From Ilyonectria destructans (taxonomy: Eukaryota > Ascomycota > Sordariomycetes > Hypocreales > Nectriaceae), in assembly GCA_020740775.1 (NCBI GenBank), contig JAHEWK010000016.1, positions 744,001 through 808,000 of the forward strand: DNA of 64,000 nt, written 5' to 3'. Positions 23,350 through 34,449 of the stretch are shown in pieces. The notes beneath the pieces were generated by a model that ran no database searches, was not told where the DNA came from, and was given only the letters and a program-made list of their open reading frames with translations. Position 1 is the first letter of the stretch. Every line of letters begins with the position of its first letter. A program made the translations under genes and the position numbers.

Positions 23350-25794
23350 ATGTGGTCTGCACTTTTGTCCCTCACGGCCGTGCCCGCTCTGGCACAGGCC
23401 TTTGGCATCCCTGATGACAACCGCATGGTCCAGGAGCCCGGCCTGCTCCGATTCCCTCTCGCAGTCTCCGAGGGCGCTCCCATCGTCAAGAACATCACCA
23501 AGCGACAGAGCGACATCTCTCTGGAGAGCCAGCAGACTGGCTGGTTCTACACCATCGACCTGGTGATGGGTACTCCTGGGCAGACGGTCAAGGTCAACTT
23601 TGACACAGGATCCGCTGAGCTTTGGGTCAATGCTCAATGCTCGACCTCCTCTGACCCGGAGTTCTGTGCGACCTTTCCCCGGTTTACCGGTAGCAGCACA
23701 CTGGTGGACCTGCAGTCTCAGAGCACCATTACATATGGCTCGGGATCCGTGGACATTGAATATTCCTACGACTTCGTCTCGATCGGAGGTGAGTGTCATT
23801 GCCTTGAACCATCAACAGAGACTAATGCCAGTCCCTTTGAAAGGTGCCAGGATCAACCAGCAGATTTTTGGAGTTGGAACTGCCAGCGAGATTCTCACTG
23901 TTGGAATCATGGGTGCCGGCCCTGATCTCTACGGCTGGGAGGCCCCGTACCCTCTGCCCATCGACAACCTGTTCACGCAGGGCTTCATCAACCACCGAGC
24001 CTTTAGTCTCGACATGAGATCGATTGAGAGCAGCCGAGGTAAGACGTGAGATGGGTTTATTCCATCATAATTACTAACATGCCTGCAGGTTCTGTCATCT
24101 ACGGTGGCCTCGACACCAAGAAGTACTCCGGACATCTGGAGGCGCGCCCCATTATCCCGGCCTCCTCGTCTCCTGACCAGCTCACTCGGTATGCCATCTT
24201 AATCTGTCACTAGAATGCTTCTAACTCCTTGTTAGCTACTGGATCTACGTCGACGGCATCGCTCTCACCCAACCCGATGGCACCAAGGACACCCTCTCCA
24301 CCCAGCCCCTGGGCGTGCTCCTCGACAGCGGCTACACCGTCAGCGCCCTGCCCAGTTCCATCTTCAATGTCCTTCTTGAGAAGTTCCCTACTGTCCAGCC
24401 CATCCCTGGCTCTACCTTGTACGAGGTTGACTGCAGTGTTGGCGAGTTGGACGGCACTGTGGACTTCACCTTTGGTGAGACTGTTATCAAAGTTCCCTAC
24501 AACGACTTCATCTGGAAGCAGCCTCAGTTCGACATTTGCGTTCTCGGTGCCTTCCTCGATGATGGTGAGTCTTGACATTCTCCGATCTTAACACAACCAA
24601 ATAGCTAATGTATCGACAGAGTTCCCCGTCCTTGGAGATTCTTTCCTCCGCGCTGCCTATGTCGTCTACGACTGGGACAACCGAGTGATCCATCTTGCGA
24701 ACAACGAGGACTGCGGTTCCAACCTTGTTGCTTTTGGCACTGGCGTTGATGCCATTCCCGACATCGTCGGCGAGTGTGGTGGCACTCAGGAGACCACCAC
24801 TTCTGAGATGCCCACCTCTACTTCTACCACTGAGGCCGAAAGCACAACCGAGACCACGGCCGAGAGCACAACTGAGAGCAGCACCGAGGCCACAACGACA
24901 GCTGAGAGCACCACCGCACTCGAGACTGATAGCACAACTGCTGCTGAGACTGAGACCACCACCGCGGCGGATACCACCACTACTGGCGCCGCTGACAGCA
25001 CTACTACTCTGTCCTTCTCTACCACTCACTACTACAACACCTCTTCCATTGCCACCTCGACCAAGTACACTGATAGCCACACCACTAACGTGTACCCGAC
25101 TAATAGCCACACCGCTGATGGATACGCGACTGGTAGTCACACGACCTCTCTTGAGACCCTGACGTCGACCATCACCGCCACCAACATCTACACCATCACG
25201 TCCTGTGCTCCTACTGTCACCAACTGCCCCGTTGGCTCCGTGACTACTGAGGTTGTCACCTCGTACACCACCTACTGCCCGGGTGAGGAGACCAAGCCCA
25301 AGCCCACCAAAGCACCTGTTACTAGCCTGACGTCGACTTACACGTCCACTCGCACTTACACTGTGACGGACTGCCACGGTAAGGGAAGCTGCACCAAGGG
25401 AGCCCTGACCACCGAGGTCTACACCTCCACAACAATGGTGTGCCCTCAGACCACTGCTACCTACACGCTCCACCAGACCATCAGGTGCCCATACGGCCAG
25501 GATGACTGCATGGCCGGTTCGACCAAGACCATCGACCACGTCTTCACCATCTATCCCGTCACTGAGTATCCCGTTCCCACTCCGGTGCCTGGCTGCTCGA
25601 GCTGCGTTCCTCCGGCCAACAATGCCACTGCCACCTACAAGCCCACCTACCACGCCAGTGACAAGGTTCCCTCCTACACGGCGCCTGTCTCCGAACCAAC
25701 TGAGACAATCTCGGTTGTCACCGGTGCTGCCGCTTGGAATGCTCCTGGATTGGTCGCCGTGGCCATGGGTGTCCTTCTTGCCGCTGCCATCTAA
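23350..25794 (+). CDS. GPI-anchored aspartic protease (yapsin-like)
   Basis: Five exons (23350-23788, 23844-24038, 24089-24188, 24236-24564, 24620-25794) splice in frame to 745 residues. Order: signal peptide (1-17), propeptide ending in Lys-Arg (ITKRQ, 51-52), pepsin-family A1 domain with catalytic Asp85 in FDTGSAELW and Asp275 in LLDSGYTVS, then from residue 410 a long Ser/Thr-rich stalk and a hydrophobic C-terminal end (GLVAVAMGVLLAAAI) as in GPI-anchored proteins. The stalk has a Thr/Ser/Glu low-complexity part and then two or three Cys-containing modules (TITSCAPTVTNCPVG..., TVTDCHGKGSCTKG..., RCPYGQDDCMAGS). Enzymes of this class sit at the plasma membrane or wall and trim other surface proteins, often after basic residues. 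Intact. The stalk also makes long antisense ORFs, which are artefacts. Confidence 0.93.
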
Positions 25795-26831
25795 GTTGGG
25801 TGTCTCGTTCTCGTACATATATGTAGAGGACCTTGGATTCTAAAGGATGGACTGATGAGACCCAATTCCTCTTTCCCTGCCTAGTTGTCTAGATTCTCGT
25901 ACTTTAGCCTTCTTTCATAATTGTAATTTATATCACGATACATCAAAACTGATTGCGTAGTTTCATTTATTACGTCAGTGCCATGTATCAAGCATACTGC
26001 AGGAATGACTCGCGTCTCTCAACTGCCTCTACCCTGACCCCTGCTCTCTCCCCTAACTTTGGGCTGAAACAAGTAGAGGCATGTTTGCTATGTGATTTAC
26101 GTTTGCAGGCCAGCTGCAAACCACCTGATTCAAGTGTTTGACCAAGACTTACGTTTTCAAACTAGGCCGGAGCAAAGAGCACGATGGGTCTTGTCTCACC
26201 GTCTCCCTGCACACTGCGCAGGATTGTGGTTGCACGCCGATCTTATTGAAGTTTGTCGCGCTGGGTGAGGTTACTGTGTGCGCGGCCGACCGCCCGCTAC
26301 GGCCTGAGCCCCGTCGTAAGCAGAGTCGCTCGGCCTATCAGTGCATGGTATTACCGACGACGAACAACTCACCAATAGCATCGGAAAGGCTCGCAGTTTG
26401 CCTCGCACCTAGGCGAAACACTTGCAACCAACAAGCGTCTCCTGGCCAGCTGATATCGGATGATTATACCAGTCAGAAATCCATGTTTCCACTTTCTAGC
26501 AGCCGAGACAATGTGACCAACTTACTCCGGGCGGTTGCTGAGGACGTGACTCCTTGTCGATGACCGGCAAGGCAGAAAGGCAAGAGGAAGTCTTGAGGGC
26601 TTAAGATAACAGAACCCCCAATATATCCTGGAGGTAAATACCACTTTTTTGCCGACTCCTCACCCACCAAATACCATATTCAACATTGACCGTAACAGCG
26701 CCCGTTGAAAACTCGATCTTCGGCAGCTTCAATACCTGTAATTCTTACAGCCGATACGTCTTGGCAGCGCTAACATGTCGATGTAGGTCCAGCAACCTCT
26801 TCCGTCCTCTGTCTCTACCTCCTCAGCCTAC
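25795..26831. other. Intergenic region
   Basis: The 3' flank of the protease gene (AT-rich, 25900-25960) and then the promoter side of the small gene at 26832. The open frame at 26138-26563 has no domain and is not called. Confidence 0.5.
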
Positions 26832-27272
26832 ATGCCCAGCACGACGAAGTACGAGATCTACATCGCTGTCCACAAGGGAGACCCCATAGACTTCTCAAAG
26901 TATAGGCACACTGGGCTCTGGTGTGTACCTGAGGACGGCTCCTCACATTACTACTACCATGTCAAAGGTTTAGCAGGGGAGTTCTCCTTCGAATGGCGGA
27001 AGGATTTCGACCCCACAACCTCAAAGACTTTTGCAAAAAAGGTCAGGGTCGGTACGACCCATCATTCTCTGACTTCCTCAGAGCTCACGAGTCAGATGGA
27101 GTCGGTTGATGTCTTGAACAAGGACCCCGAATTCGACTGCCAGCAGTGGGTCGAATTGGCACTGAAGGCTCTCTATCATACCGGTCATCTAACTGCGGAG
27201 CAATATGAGACAGGGTTGAACGGGATGATTGATGCAACAATGGACGCAAAAGATGAAGAACGGGTGCCTTGA
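26832..27272 (+). CDS. Small conserved-looking protein, possible permuted papain-like fold
   Basis: A single open frame of 146 codons; I do not recognise the family for certain. There is no signal peptide or membrane segment. The order of motifs, an early His in YRHTGLWCV (H26), a mixed beta-rich middle, and a late Cys at the start of a helix in FDCQQWVELAL (C103), resembles circularly permuted NlpC/P60-type (LRAT, PPPDE) cysteine peptidases or acyltransferases, where His precedes Cys. That is an inference from motif layout only. The gene ends 73 bases from the convergent kinase-like gene. Codon use and uninterrupted length support a real gene. Confidence 0.65.
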   Translation: MPSTTKYEIYIAVHKGDPIDFSKYRHTGLWCVPEDGSSHYYYHVKGLAGEFSFEWRKDFDPTTSKTFAKKVRVGTTHHSLTSSELTSQMESVDVLNKDPEFDCQQWVELALKALYHTGHLTAEQYETGLNGMIDATMDAKDEERVP

Positions 27273-27344
27273 ACCTTGTTCGCAATGATAGGTGGATGTT
27301 TTATTGACCAGGAGCCGTAAGGGATCTTATACCGCATATACTAG

Positions 27345-28296
27345 CTAAGAGTTCTGCCATTTGGACATTGCAATGAAGTCGACCAGCTCATCATGATACA
27401 ACTCGGGGAAAATATCCTTTGCGTATTCCTTCCATTCTTTGTCGGCAGGGCGCTGGAAGAATTTAACATACTCCCAGTATTCTGGATACCATCCGCTATC
27501 CTCCCAGTCCACGAGTCCCTTGATCTTGCCGTCTTCAACCAAGATATTCCTGGGCGTAAGATCGCAGTGGGAGAGTACGATGCGATGATCAGTTCGCAAC
27601 CGTCGAGAAAACGCTTCCCGCACGAGCGGAGGTGTTTGTTCATAGAGGGCCGATAACAAAAACTCATTGAAGGCGTTTTCGTCATGGCACGCAGGGGAAT
27701 GGTACGTGAAGTGTACTCTCGTGTCTCGGATTTCGCTGCCGTCACAAGCACTGATGAGATGAGGGGGAGGAGCCACAGATCTCATCTTTTCGATCATCAC
27801 CCGAAGCTGGCGGGCAATATCCTTCTTCTGTTCGGGCGACATTTCGGGCCATAGCGTGTCAAGGCTTTGTCCTTGGATGTAGCTCATTCGTATGTGGACT
27901 TGACCATTAGGAGCTGTGTGCGCATCGTGAACACATGGTGCTGGGACTCCAGCAAGAGCGGCGACTCTGAGCGCCTCCGCTTCTCCCATTGCGATGCGTT
28001 TTCCAGATTTGACGACAGTATTGTCAGGGTGTAAAACGACTTTGCGATTGAACATCTTGTGCAACACCACAGCACCTACTCAGTTAGTTGAGCGAACGGA
28101 TTTTCACGGTGATTCATTGTGCAGACTGACCTGGCTCAATCTCGTCTTCAGATTCAGACTCATCAGAAGACTGCGCTTGCCCTTTGGCTTTTCTCCTTTC
28201 TCTCAGCTTCGTGGTGTAAAGGGACTCGCCCGGTTGTTTGCCGCGTGAGCGCGACACAGCGAAAGGCGCTGGAGTCGGGGTTTTAGAATTGCTCAT
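27345..28296 (-). CDS. APH/choline-kinase-type phosphotransferase
   Basis: Two exons (28296-28131, 28075-27345) with a 55-nt intron give 298 residues. Residues 1-56 are a charged leader (acidic run SSDESESEDEIEP). Then comes a protein-kinase-like phosphotransferase fold: Lys in VVKSG, a catalytic loop HCDLTPRN (H225, D227, N232) and the metal-binding Asp in GLVDWEDSGWYPEYWEY (D245). This is the aminoglycoside phosphotransferase (APH) family, which in fungi is large and mostly uncharacterised; the substrate could be a small molecule or a protein. All catalytic residues are present. It is convergent with the small gene at 26.8 kb. The start is taken at 28296, since the first intron joins perfectly in frame; the ATG at 28070 would drop the leader. 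Confidence 0.88.
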
Positions 28297-29279
28297 TGCG
28301 AAGGTTGCGTAGCAGTAGAGTGTGAAAGGTGTTTGGCAGCAGATGCAGGAGGAACTTGGTTAGAGTGCTGGAGTAGGATGTTAACGGGGCCATTGGCTTT
28401 GTTGCATATTTGAATTACTTTTACGGTTATTAGCTTAGGCCTATTATTCAGGTAGTTCTTCGAGTAAAAATTAACAAAAATGTAGTTATGGTCAAGCTGG
28501 TATATTCTTTTGGTATTTTAATAGCTTTTTATTATTATCTTACACCTGTCTCGGATTAGGCTTTAGTGCTAATTTAGTATGTGGGGAAAAGAAGCCGATA
28601 GCCCACCCAAAAAGACAGAGGGCAGCTATAGCGGCGGTGTGTCTTCGACAGCTCAGAAAGCCGGGATTGAGGGTAAAAAAAGAATTTGTGTAAAAAACAA
28701 ATAGACTGCTACTACGGAAATTCTTTAATCGGATGATTCATAAGGAAAAGCCGCATCAAAAGAATAAAATATATTGTTTCAGCATTCCGTGGATAGCAGC
28801 TACTGTTGATAACGGACGAGTCAATCGGCTATGTCATAAGCTTCCCTGGGAAACCATAAGACTGGATAGGGCGCTTTATCTCAGCGGAGACAACTGGCCG
28901 TAGCTCCCTCCCAAAATACAGAAAGCTTCAATCTTTTTCTGTTTTGCCTCCAGACATGAACTCTCTAACAAACCAGTTGCCTGTACAGCCAGCAGTTCGA
29001 TTACTTTCCCCCCCAATTTTGATGTTTCCTATTAATATGGATATATTCACATTCTATTTCATTTTCTCTCACTTCTTTAGCAGATCTAGTTGTCAGGCAG
29101 TTTCTATTGGAGCACCTTATTTCTGTTGGATTACAATAAGCTGTGATCTTGACTACCCTGCAAGCCTATATGGGTGAGTGTGGTTGTTTTGATCCAGATG
29201 GCAAGTTCCCCTTTTTATTACATTCTTTGATTGATATTATTATAATAGACAGATCATGAAAAAGACCAGCCCACTCTAA
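28297..29279. other. AT-rich intergenic region
   Basis: About 1 kb, AT-rich at 28390-28560 and 28680-28790, probably old degraded repeat. A plus-strand open frame at 28944-29177 has no domain. No gene is called. Confidence 0.5.
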
Positions 29280-30208
29280 CTATTTGAAAAAGTCCTTGGC
29301 TGCCTCTCTTGACATATTTCCTACCCCCTGAATCGCCTCATCCCGGGCTATCGCACGGTCAAGTGAAATGGGCGGTGCGTTGGGAGTCCACGTGCTGTCA
29401 ACCCCAATGTTTCCAATCCACTGCCGCGCCTTATTGAATGCCTCAGCATGCTTAACGGCTGTCCCCGTTGCCGCCGTGGTCTCCTTCAAGCCGCTTTCAC
29501 AAAACTTCAAGCATCGAGCTAGCATCATGCTGTGCCCATTCAGCACTTTCAGAACCACATCCACGTCTTCCTTCCTAATGCTGAGGCTGTTCAGGGACAG
29601 CGAGCTGATGGCCAGTTGGAGTCCTTCCATTTGGCCAGTGAAGGAATTGATGGAAGATGCCATCTTTGTTTCGAGAGATTGCAGAGCTTCTTTGTTGCTT
29701 CGGACAGTTTGGCTTAAAAACATCATCGGCTACCGAGTCTCTGGCTTGTAAAGGGAAAAGGGACTCACAAGGTGGCCACTCCAATTGCAAGTTCCAGTGC
29801 CTGCTTGTAGCGGTGTAGCTCAGCTTTGAATAGAGCTATGTCCGTCTCGTGAAGTAGGAGGCGGCCTTTGTCACGGCTAGAAATAAGAGGCGGTGTCGAG
29901 TGAGACGTGAGATCCGCTAGTTTTGCCTTGAAATCATTACACGAGTCCCGGCATTGTTGACTGACGGCCTTTAGGGTGTCGAAACACGCCAGCTGGTTGG
30001 GCGAGTAATTCGAGTTCTGTTGCTCGGAAAGCTCTGTTGTTAATAATGAAAGTTGGGTCTCGACAGCTTCGATCTCCCGGCTTAGGTTCTTCAGAGTCTC
30101 GGGTGCGTTTGAATAACCTTCTATCAAGCCCCGCAGAAATTTGCAGGTCGAAAACGCCGCTTGGAGCACACCTAGCACGCCGACGGTGATGCTGAATGGA
30201 TCGGCCAT
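29280..30208 (-). CDS. PigL_N-type fungal N-terminal domain protein
   Basis: Two exons (30208-29769 and 29712-29280) with a 56-nt intron whose acceptor follows a T-run (TTTTTAAG) give 290 residues. The start MADPFSITVGVLGVLQ and the helical pattern after it are those of the fungal N-terminal domain named after azaphilone cluster protein L (PigL_N), common at the N terminus of ankyrin, NACHT and other STAND-like proteins. Here nothing recognisable follows it except coiled-coil-like helices (SNKEALQSLETK ... INSFTGQMEGLQ). Stand-alone forms are frequent in Pezizomycotina. Function is unknown; a role as a signalling adaptor is an inference. It is divergent from the RGS fusion gene at 31.2 kb, which starts with a similar domain. 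Confidence 0.8.
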
Positions 30209-31183
30209 GTCTTTATCGCTGCACTATAATCTGAAGGTATTGGACGAATTGCTAAGAAAACAAGAAAACAGCAAGGCAATGAACGTAGAGGTCCCCAGAT
30301 TGTTTGTGGTTGCGTCCGACGACAAGGTAATTAACAACTTGAGAATGAGGGGAACCTGTTGATGGGCGTTTCAGCTGAGTTTACCCCGCGTCCCGATTCA
30401 CACCTGATTTATAAGGCAATGGCTGACAACCTTGATCTACTCCGGACATGAGTCTCGCGCCCCTCATTCAGCTGGTCAGACTTCTCAATATATACATGAG
30501 TTTTTTTTAGCAGCAGCTAAGTGGGTACTGAAAGTTCTTATTTAAAATAATACAGCACTAGCTAGCTTACTTAATACTGCTAGTAAGTTTTTAATTTTTA
30601 GCTTTACACAATATCATCAGATAGATCAAAACCATACAGTATCTAAAAACAATAGAGACATACACTTAGTACTACACTCAGTGCCAGAAGAGAAAGTAGC
30701 TATATAATGAAGATAAATAAGGAATATAGAACTGTAAATAACCTAGCGCGCCTGGCTATATTAGGCTAGTCCTCCCAGGTTGAATAAATTTTATTTATTC
30801 AGCCGCACCTGATACCCCAGCAAGTAGATAGCCGAAGCCGGCTAGTTCATGCCTAACTCGGCATACCGAGAAGACAAGGCTGTCTGGCGGGGTTGTGTCG
30901 TGTCTCATCAGCCGCACAGAAACCTCGACATCTCGCCTCATTCAATCCTTAGACCTGACAGCGCTAATGACTCGAGCTGGCGGCCCATGATATGGATAAA
31001 CTACGGCGGGATGATGTTACCGCTGACTTCTTTGGTCCTGACAACGAGGTGACGTCGGCTCCGCCCGGCAGGGTTGCTATCGCCAGAGACAACGCCAGGC
31101 TCTTCGTCGGGAACGTCATCAACAATCATGCCGCCCCGCCCCGCCAGGACACTTTTGATATCGACTCCGAACGGTCGTCTCTT
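30209..31183. other. AT-rich divergent intergenic region with small inverted repeat
   Basis: It contains an AT-rich core (30490-30800). A perfect 9-bp inverted repeat with a 3-nt loop (TGAATAAAT-TTT-ATTTATTCA) lies at 30781-30801. This may be a degraded transposon end or a terminator-like hairpin. The ATG at 30992 extends the downstream gene in frame, but the extra 64 residues have no similarity I recognise. Confidence 0.45.
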
Positions 31184-33089
31184 ATGACCACATCCGGGTT
31201 CGACCCAATCACGTTGACAGCAAAGGTTTTTGAAGCCGCAACCCCCGTCGCCAGTGCCCTGCGATCATGTCAGAAGCAGGCTGCGCGGTTCAAGATTGGC
31301 GCCCTGTCCATTGCATCCCTACACACGGAGTGCTCAGCCATTCGGACCACGCTTCTCCGGATCAAGTCTCTGCTGTCGCGAGACGGGCGGAAGCCTCTCA
31401 CGATCGAGTCTGGGAGGATCATCCTCGAAGACTATTATGGGGTGCTCGAGTTTAGCTGGCTGCTGTTTAATGTCATCCTCAAACATTTGAGGAGTCTTGG
31501 CCTCACCCAGTTGGAGGGGATGAGCAAATTCGACTTTACAGCTAGCATGGAGAAGTTGTGGGAGTATCGTGAAATGGGTGAAATCATCCAGGTTCTCGGT
31601 CGTCAAGCTCGAGCAGTCGATCTCTTTCATGTGGCCTTTCAATCGTATGTTTTCCGCAGCCTTCCTGTTGCTGACGGCAACGCTAACAAGACTCAGTGAA
31701 ACGGAGCACGAAATATCCACTGTCATGAAAAGCCCGGAAGCGAGGCAGGTCATTGCAAGTATCTCTGACGATACAATATCGCTGCATGAGTCTTTTTGTA
31801 CAGCACCCGAAGGCGCATACCCCCCGGAAACGGCATCTGTCACTGGCGGGCGAGAGTTTGGTTTTGACCAAATTCTGAAAAGCACCGCGCTTTACCGGAG
31901 AGCATCCATGTTAGCCGGGCAAGGTTTGACATTCCAGCACCAGCGCCTGCTTCACAACCCGAATACAGGAGAAGCTGGTCCCTCTCATGCCGCGTCGACA
32001 GTGGACTCGCGAGTGCCTTCAGCGGTACCACTAAGCATTCCTCCCGGCATATTGCCTACTCCGCAAGACAAAGGCAAGCTGCCAGAAGGTGGACAAATGA
32101 TATCGGATGACTATCGCCTTAGTGCCTTCTTGCGTGACCGAAGGCTTTCAGTTGGTTCTGACTCGAGCGCGAACACGGTCAAAGCCGCACCGAGTTCACC
32201 ACGGGCCAAGAGGGTCGAGCCAGTCTCTGTCCGCGAAGGCAGCACGAAAGCTGATTCACTAGTGGAACCCTCTTCATGGCAAACATTCGACACAATTATT
32301 CCCGACAACGACAGCGTAGACCTGTATAAAGCAGACAAAAGACGGCCAACCTTGTTCGAAGTTCTCTCCCGGAGAACGACGAAACCATACTCATTATTCG
32401 AGTTCTATATATATATGAGAGACGTACAGCATGCCCTTGACTATCTCGACTTCTGGTATGTACCGATGTCCTGTTTTGCAGCTCTGCCGATTTTAACCTG
32501 TGCCAGGCTGGATGTCGCGCAACACATGAGTCTCTGTCGACACTACTTGAGAGAGTTGCGAAGGTCTGTACTAGTCGACGAGCTTGAGTTGGTCGACTCC
32601 TCCAACCACGAAACGATGCAATCATCGGACGACGACGCCAAGTCACGCGCCGGGAGTAAGGCAGCCTCGGAATCGAACCCTGTGGTGGCGAGACAAGACA
32701 TTCGAGCGAGCGCCGAGAAGATCCTCTACACGTTCCTGTTACCCGGAGCGGAGCGTGAAATCGTTCTCCCCGGCTACATTACTCAAGACGTAACCAGCGC
32801 GATGGAGGAAGATGGCAGGGACGACCCCGATGTGTTTGACATGGCCAAGGATTACGTCTTCCAGGCCATGGAGAGGGATGCGTTCCCGGGCTTTCTGAAT
32901 CTGAGCAGGCCGCTGTTTAGGATTTTCAGGAGGTCGGACGTACTGGGCTCATTGGTGAATAGGTTGTCCGGGGTTAGCCCAGGGCCGGAGGTGGTGCAGT
33001 CGTTGTATGACGGGGGGCATGGAATGCAACGTATTCCGCCCCAGCAACTATTCGAAGCGTTGGGTACCGGGAAGCCGCCACAGGTCTAG
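31184..33089 (+). CDS. PigL_N-like domain fused to RAX1-like RGS domain
   Basis: Three exons (31184-31644, 31697-32455, 32507-33089) splice in frame to 600 residues. The first ~150 residues (start TTSGFDPITLTAKVFEAATP) resemble the helical fungal N-terminal domain of STAND-like proteins. A disordered Ser/Pro-rich middle follows. From about residue 340 comes an RGS domain of the kind found in fungal RAX1 homologues: RRPTLFEVLSRRTTKPYS, LFEFYIYMRDVQHALDYLDF, WLDVAQHMSLCRHYLRELRR, then the second half ASAEKILYTFLLPGAEREIV and KDYVFQAMERDAFPGFL. RAX1 proteins help mark growth or bud sites and have three membrane segments after the RGS domain; here those segments are absent and the protein ends 60 residues later. 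So it would be a soluble paralogue with an unusual N-terminal domain. An in-frame ATG at 30992 could lengthen it by 64 residues. Confidence 0.8.
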
Positions 33090-34380
33090 CAATGAGGTCT
33101 ATTGTCCAAATCCCTCCTCTCACCCGGATCTATCGGTTCATTGCGCAAACTCAGAAAGGAAGATCCTGTTTTCATGAATATGCCAAGATATAAATCTTAG
33201 TCTTGCCTAGGGTTTACAGTGTTTTTTGATTGAAATGTGTTGATCCATCTTGTTTGCTGATTTCTAATAGGTAGCACATTGAGGGTTTCCGCTCTGTTTG
33301 TTACATCTACAGTTATATATTCTTTCTGGAGAGATCCCTTTCCTCCCCGATTCTTTCTATTCTGCCAATGCTTCGGGCTGTTGTTTCCCCCTCACTGACC
33401 CCTGCATTCGATAAAGGATATCCCAGCCTTCAGATACATCAAATGTATCTAGATTCATCTATGAAAGACGGTCTTCGACCGTCTATTATATGGAAATCAA
33501 CTGCGTCTATTGTATATCACAATGCACCCTTAATATTACGAAACATGGCCTGCAACAAGCAAACAGGAACTAGTCTATACGGCGGGACATGTCAATGAGG
33601 TCATCGTGACCATGCTCCTGAACGACTGCCTAAGTTATCGTGGAAACAGTGCTCCTACCATATTTGGCCAAGAATTCAACCCTGATGCTACAAGTCAAGA
33701 TCTAGATATTCTAACGCAATCGATGTATAGCGTGCATGTGTTGAAGAAGGTCTAGCTCTGTCGAGAGAAGCTGTGAAAATACTCTTGGAGTGCGGCTGAG
33801 GGAGTTCTGTGGGAGAGACCCACGGAGTACTGTGTGGTTGATCGAGTCTGGTAGGTTGAGATAAAATGCAATGACTACACCGGTTGAGAGGCATATTCGT
33901 TTATGGAAAGAGCTCTGTAAGATTGATGCCGACCCTTTCTAGTTAGTGACCAATTCCTTCATCCTTTTGAATCCTTCCACTGAAGCGTTTCAGGCTGCGG
34001 CTAATACATCCTCACGAAATTAGAAAGTGGTCGGGGTCATGTCTACTTTTGTTTCAGACAAGGGTCGTGGCAGGCCTGAACGGGCCACTTCTGACGGGGT
34101 TGTCTGACATGGTGTGGCTGAGCATAAAAGTCCGAGCCTTCCCCATACTACGTCGTATACAAAAGAAAGGATTTCTCACGAGAATAAGCGCTAACATGCC
34201 TCGTGGTATATTAGCTGTGGATCATGGGTCGCTGAGGAATGCATAGCCGGCCGAGTCTAGACCTAGGACGGTTGGGCGTCACTGTCTAAACCCTGACAGC
34301 AGCATTCCAGTCAACAGTCTAGACGTCAGCCCACTCAAGACAGGGAACTTTATCCTCCGGAACTGGAGCGCACTGAAGTG
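33090..34380. other. Intergenic region
   Basis: About 1.3 kb with only short open frames and no recognised domain. AT-rich around 33160-33360. It separates the RGS fusion gene from the GH16 gene. Confidence 0.5.
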
Positions 34381-34388
34381 TATATATG
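34381..34388 (+). promoter_or_regulatory. TATA-like box of the GH16 gene
   Basis: TATATATG 69 bases upstream of the start codon at 34450, in the right orientation. A plausible core promoter element. Confidence 0.4.
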
Positions 34389-34449
34389 TAGCTTCATCTC
34401 TCTTGGGAATAGAAAGAAATCACTGGCATTCTACTGTACATCATTTACC

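Noticed and set aside
24508..25818. Antisense open frame of 436 codons across the aspartic protease gene
   Set aside because: It is the mirror of the Ser/Thr-rich stalk; low-complexity codons keep the opposite frame open. The sense gene has introns, signal peptide and catalytic motifs.
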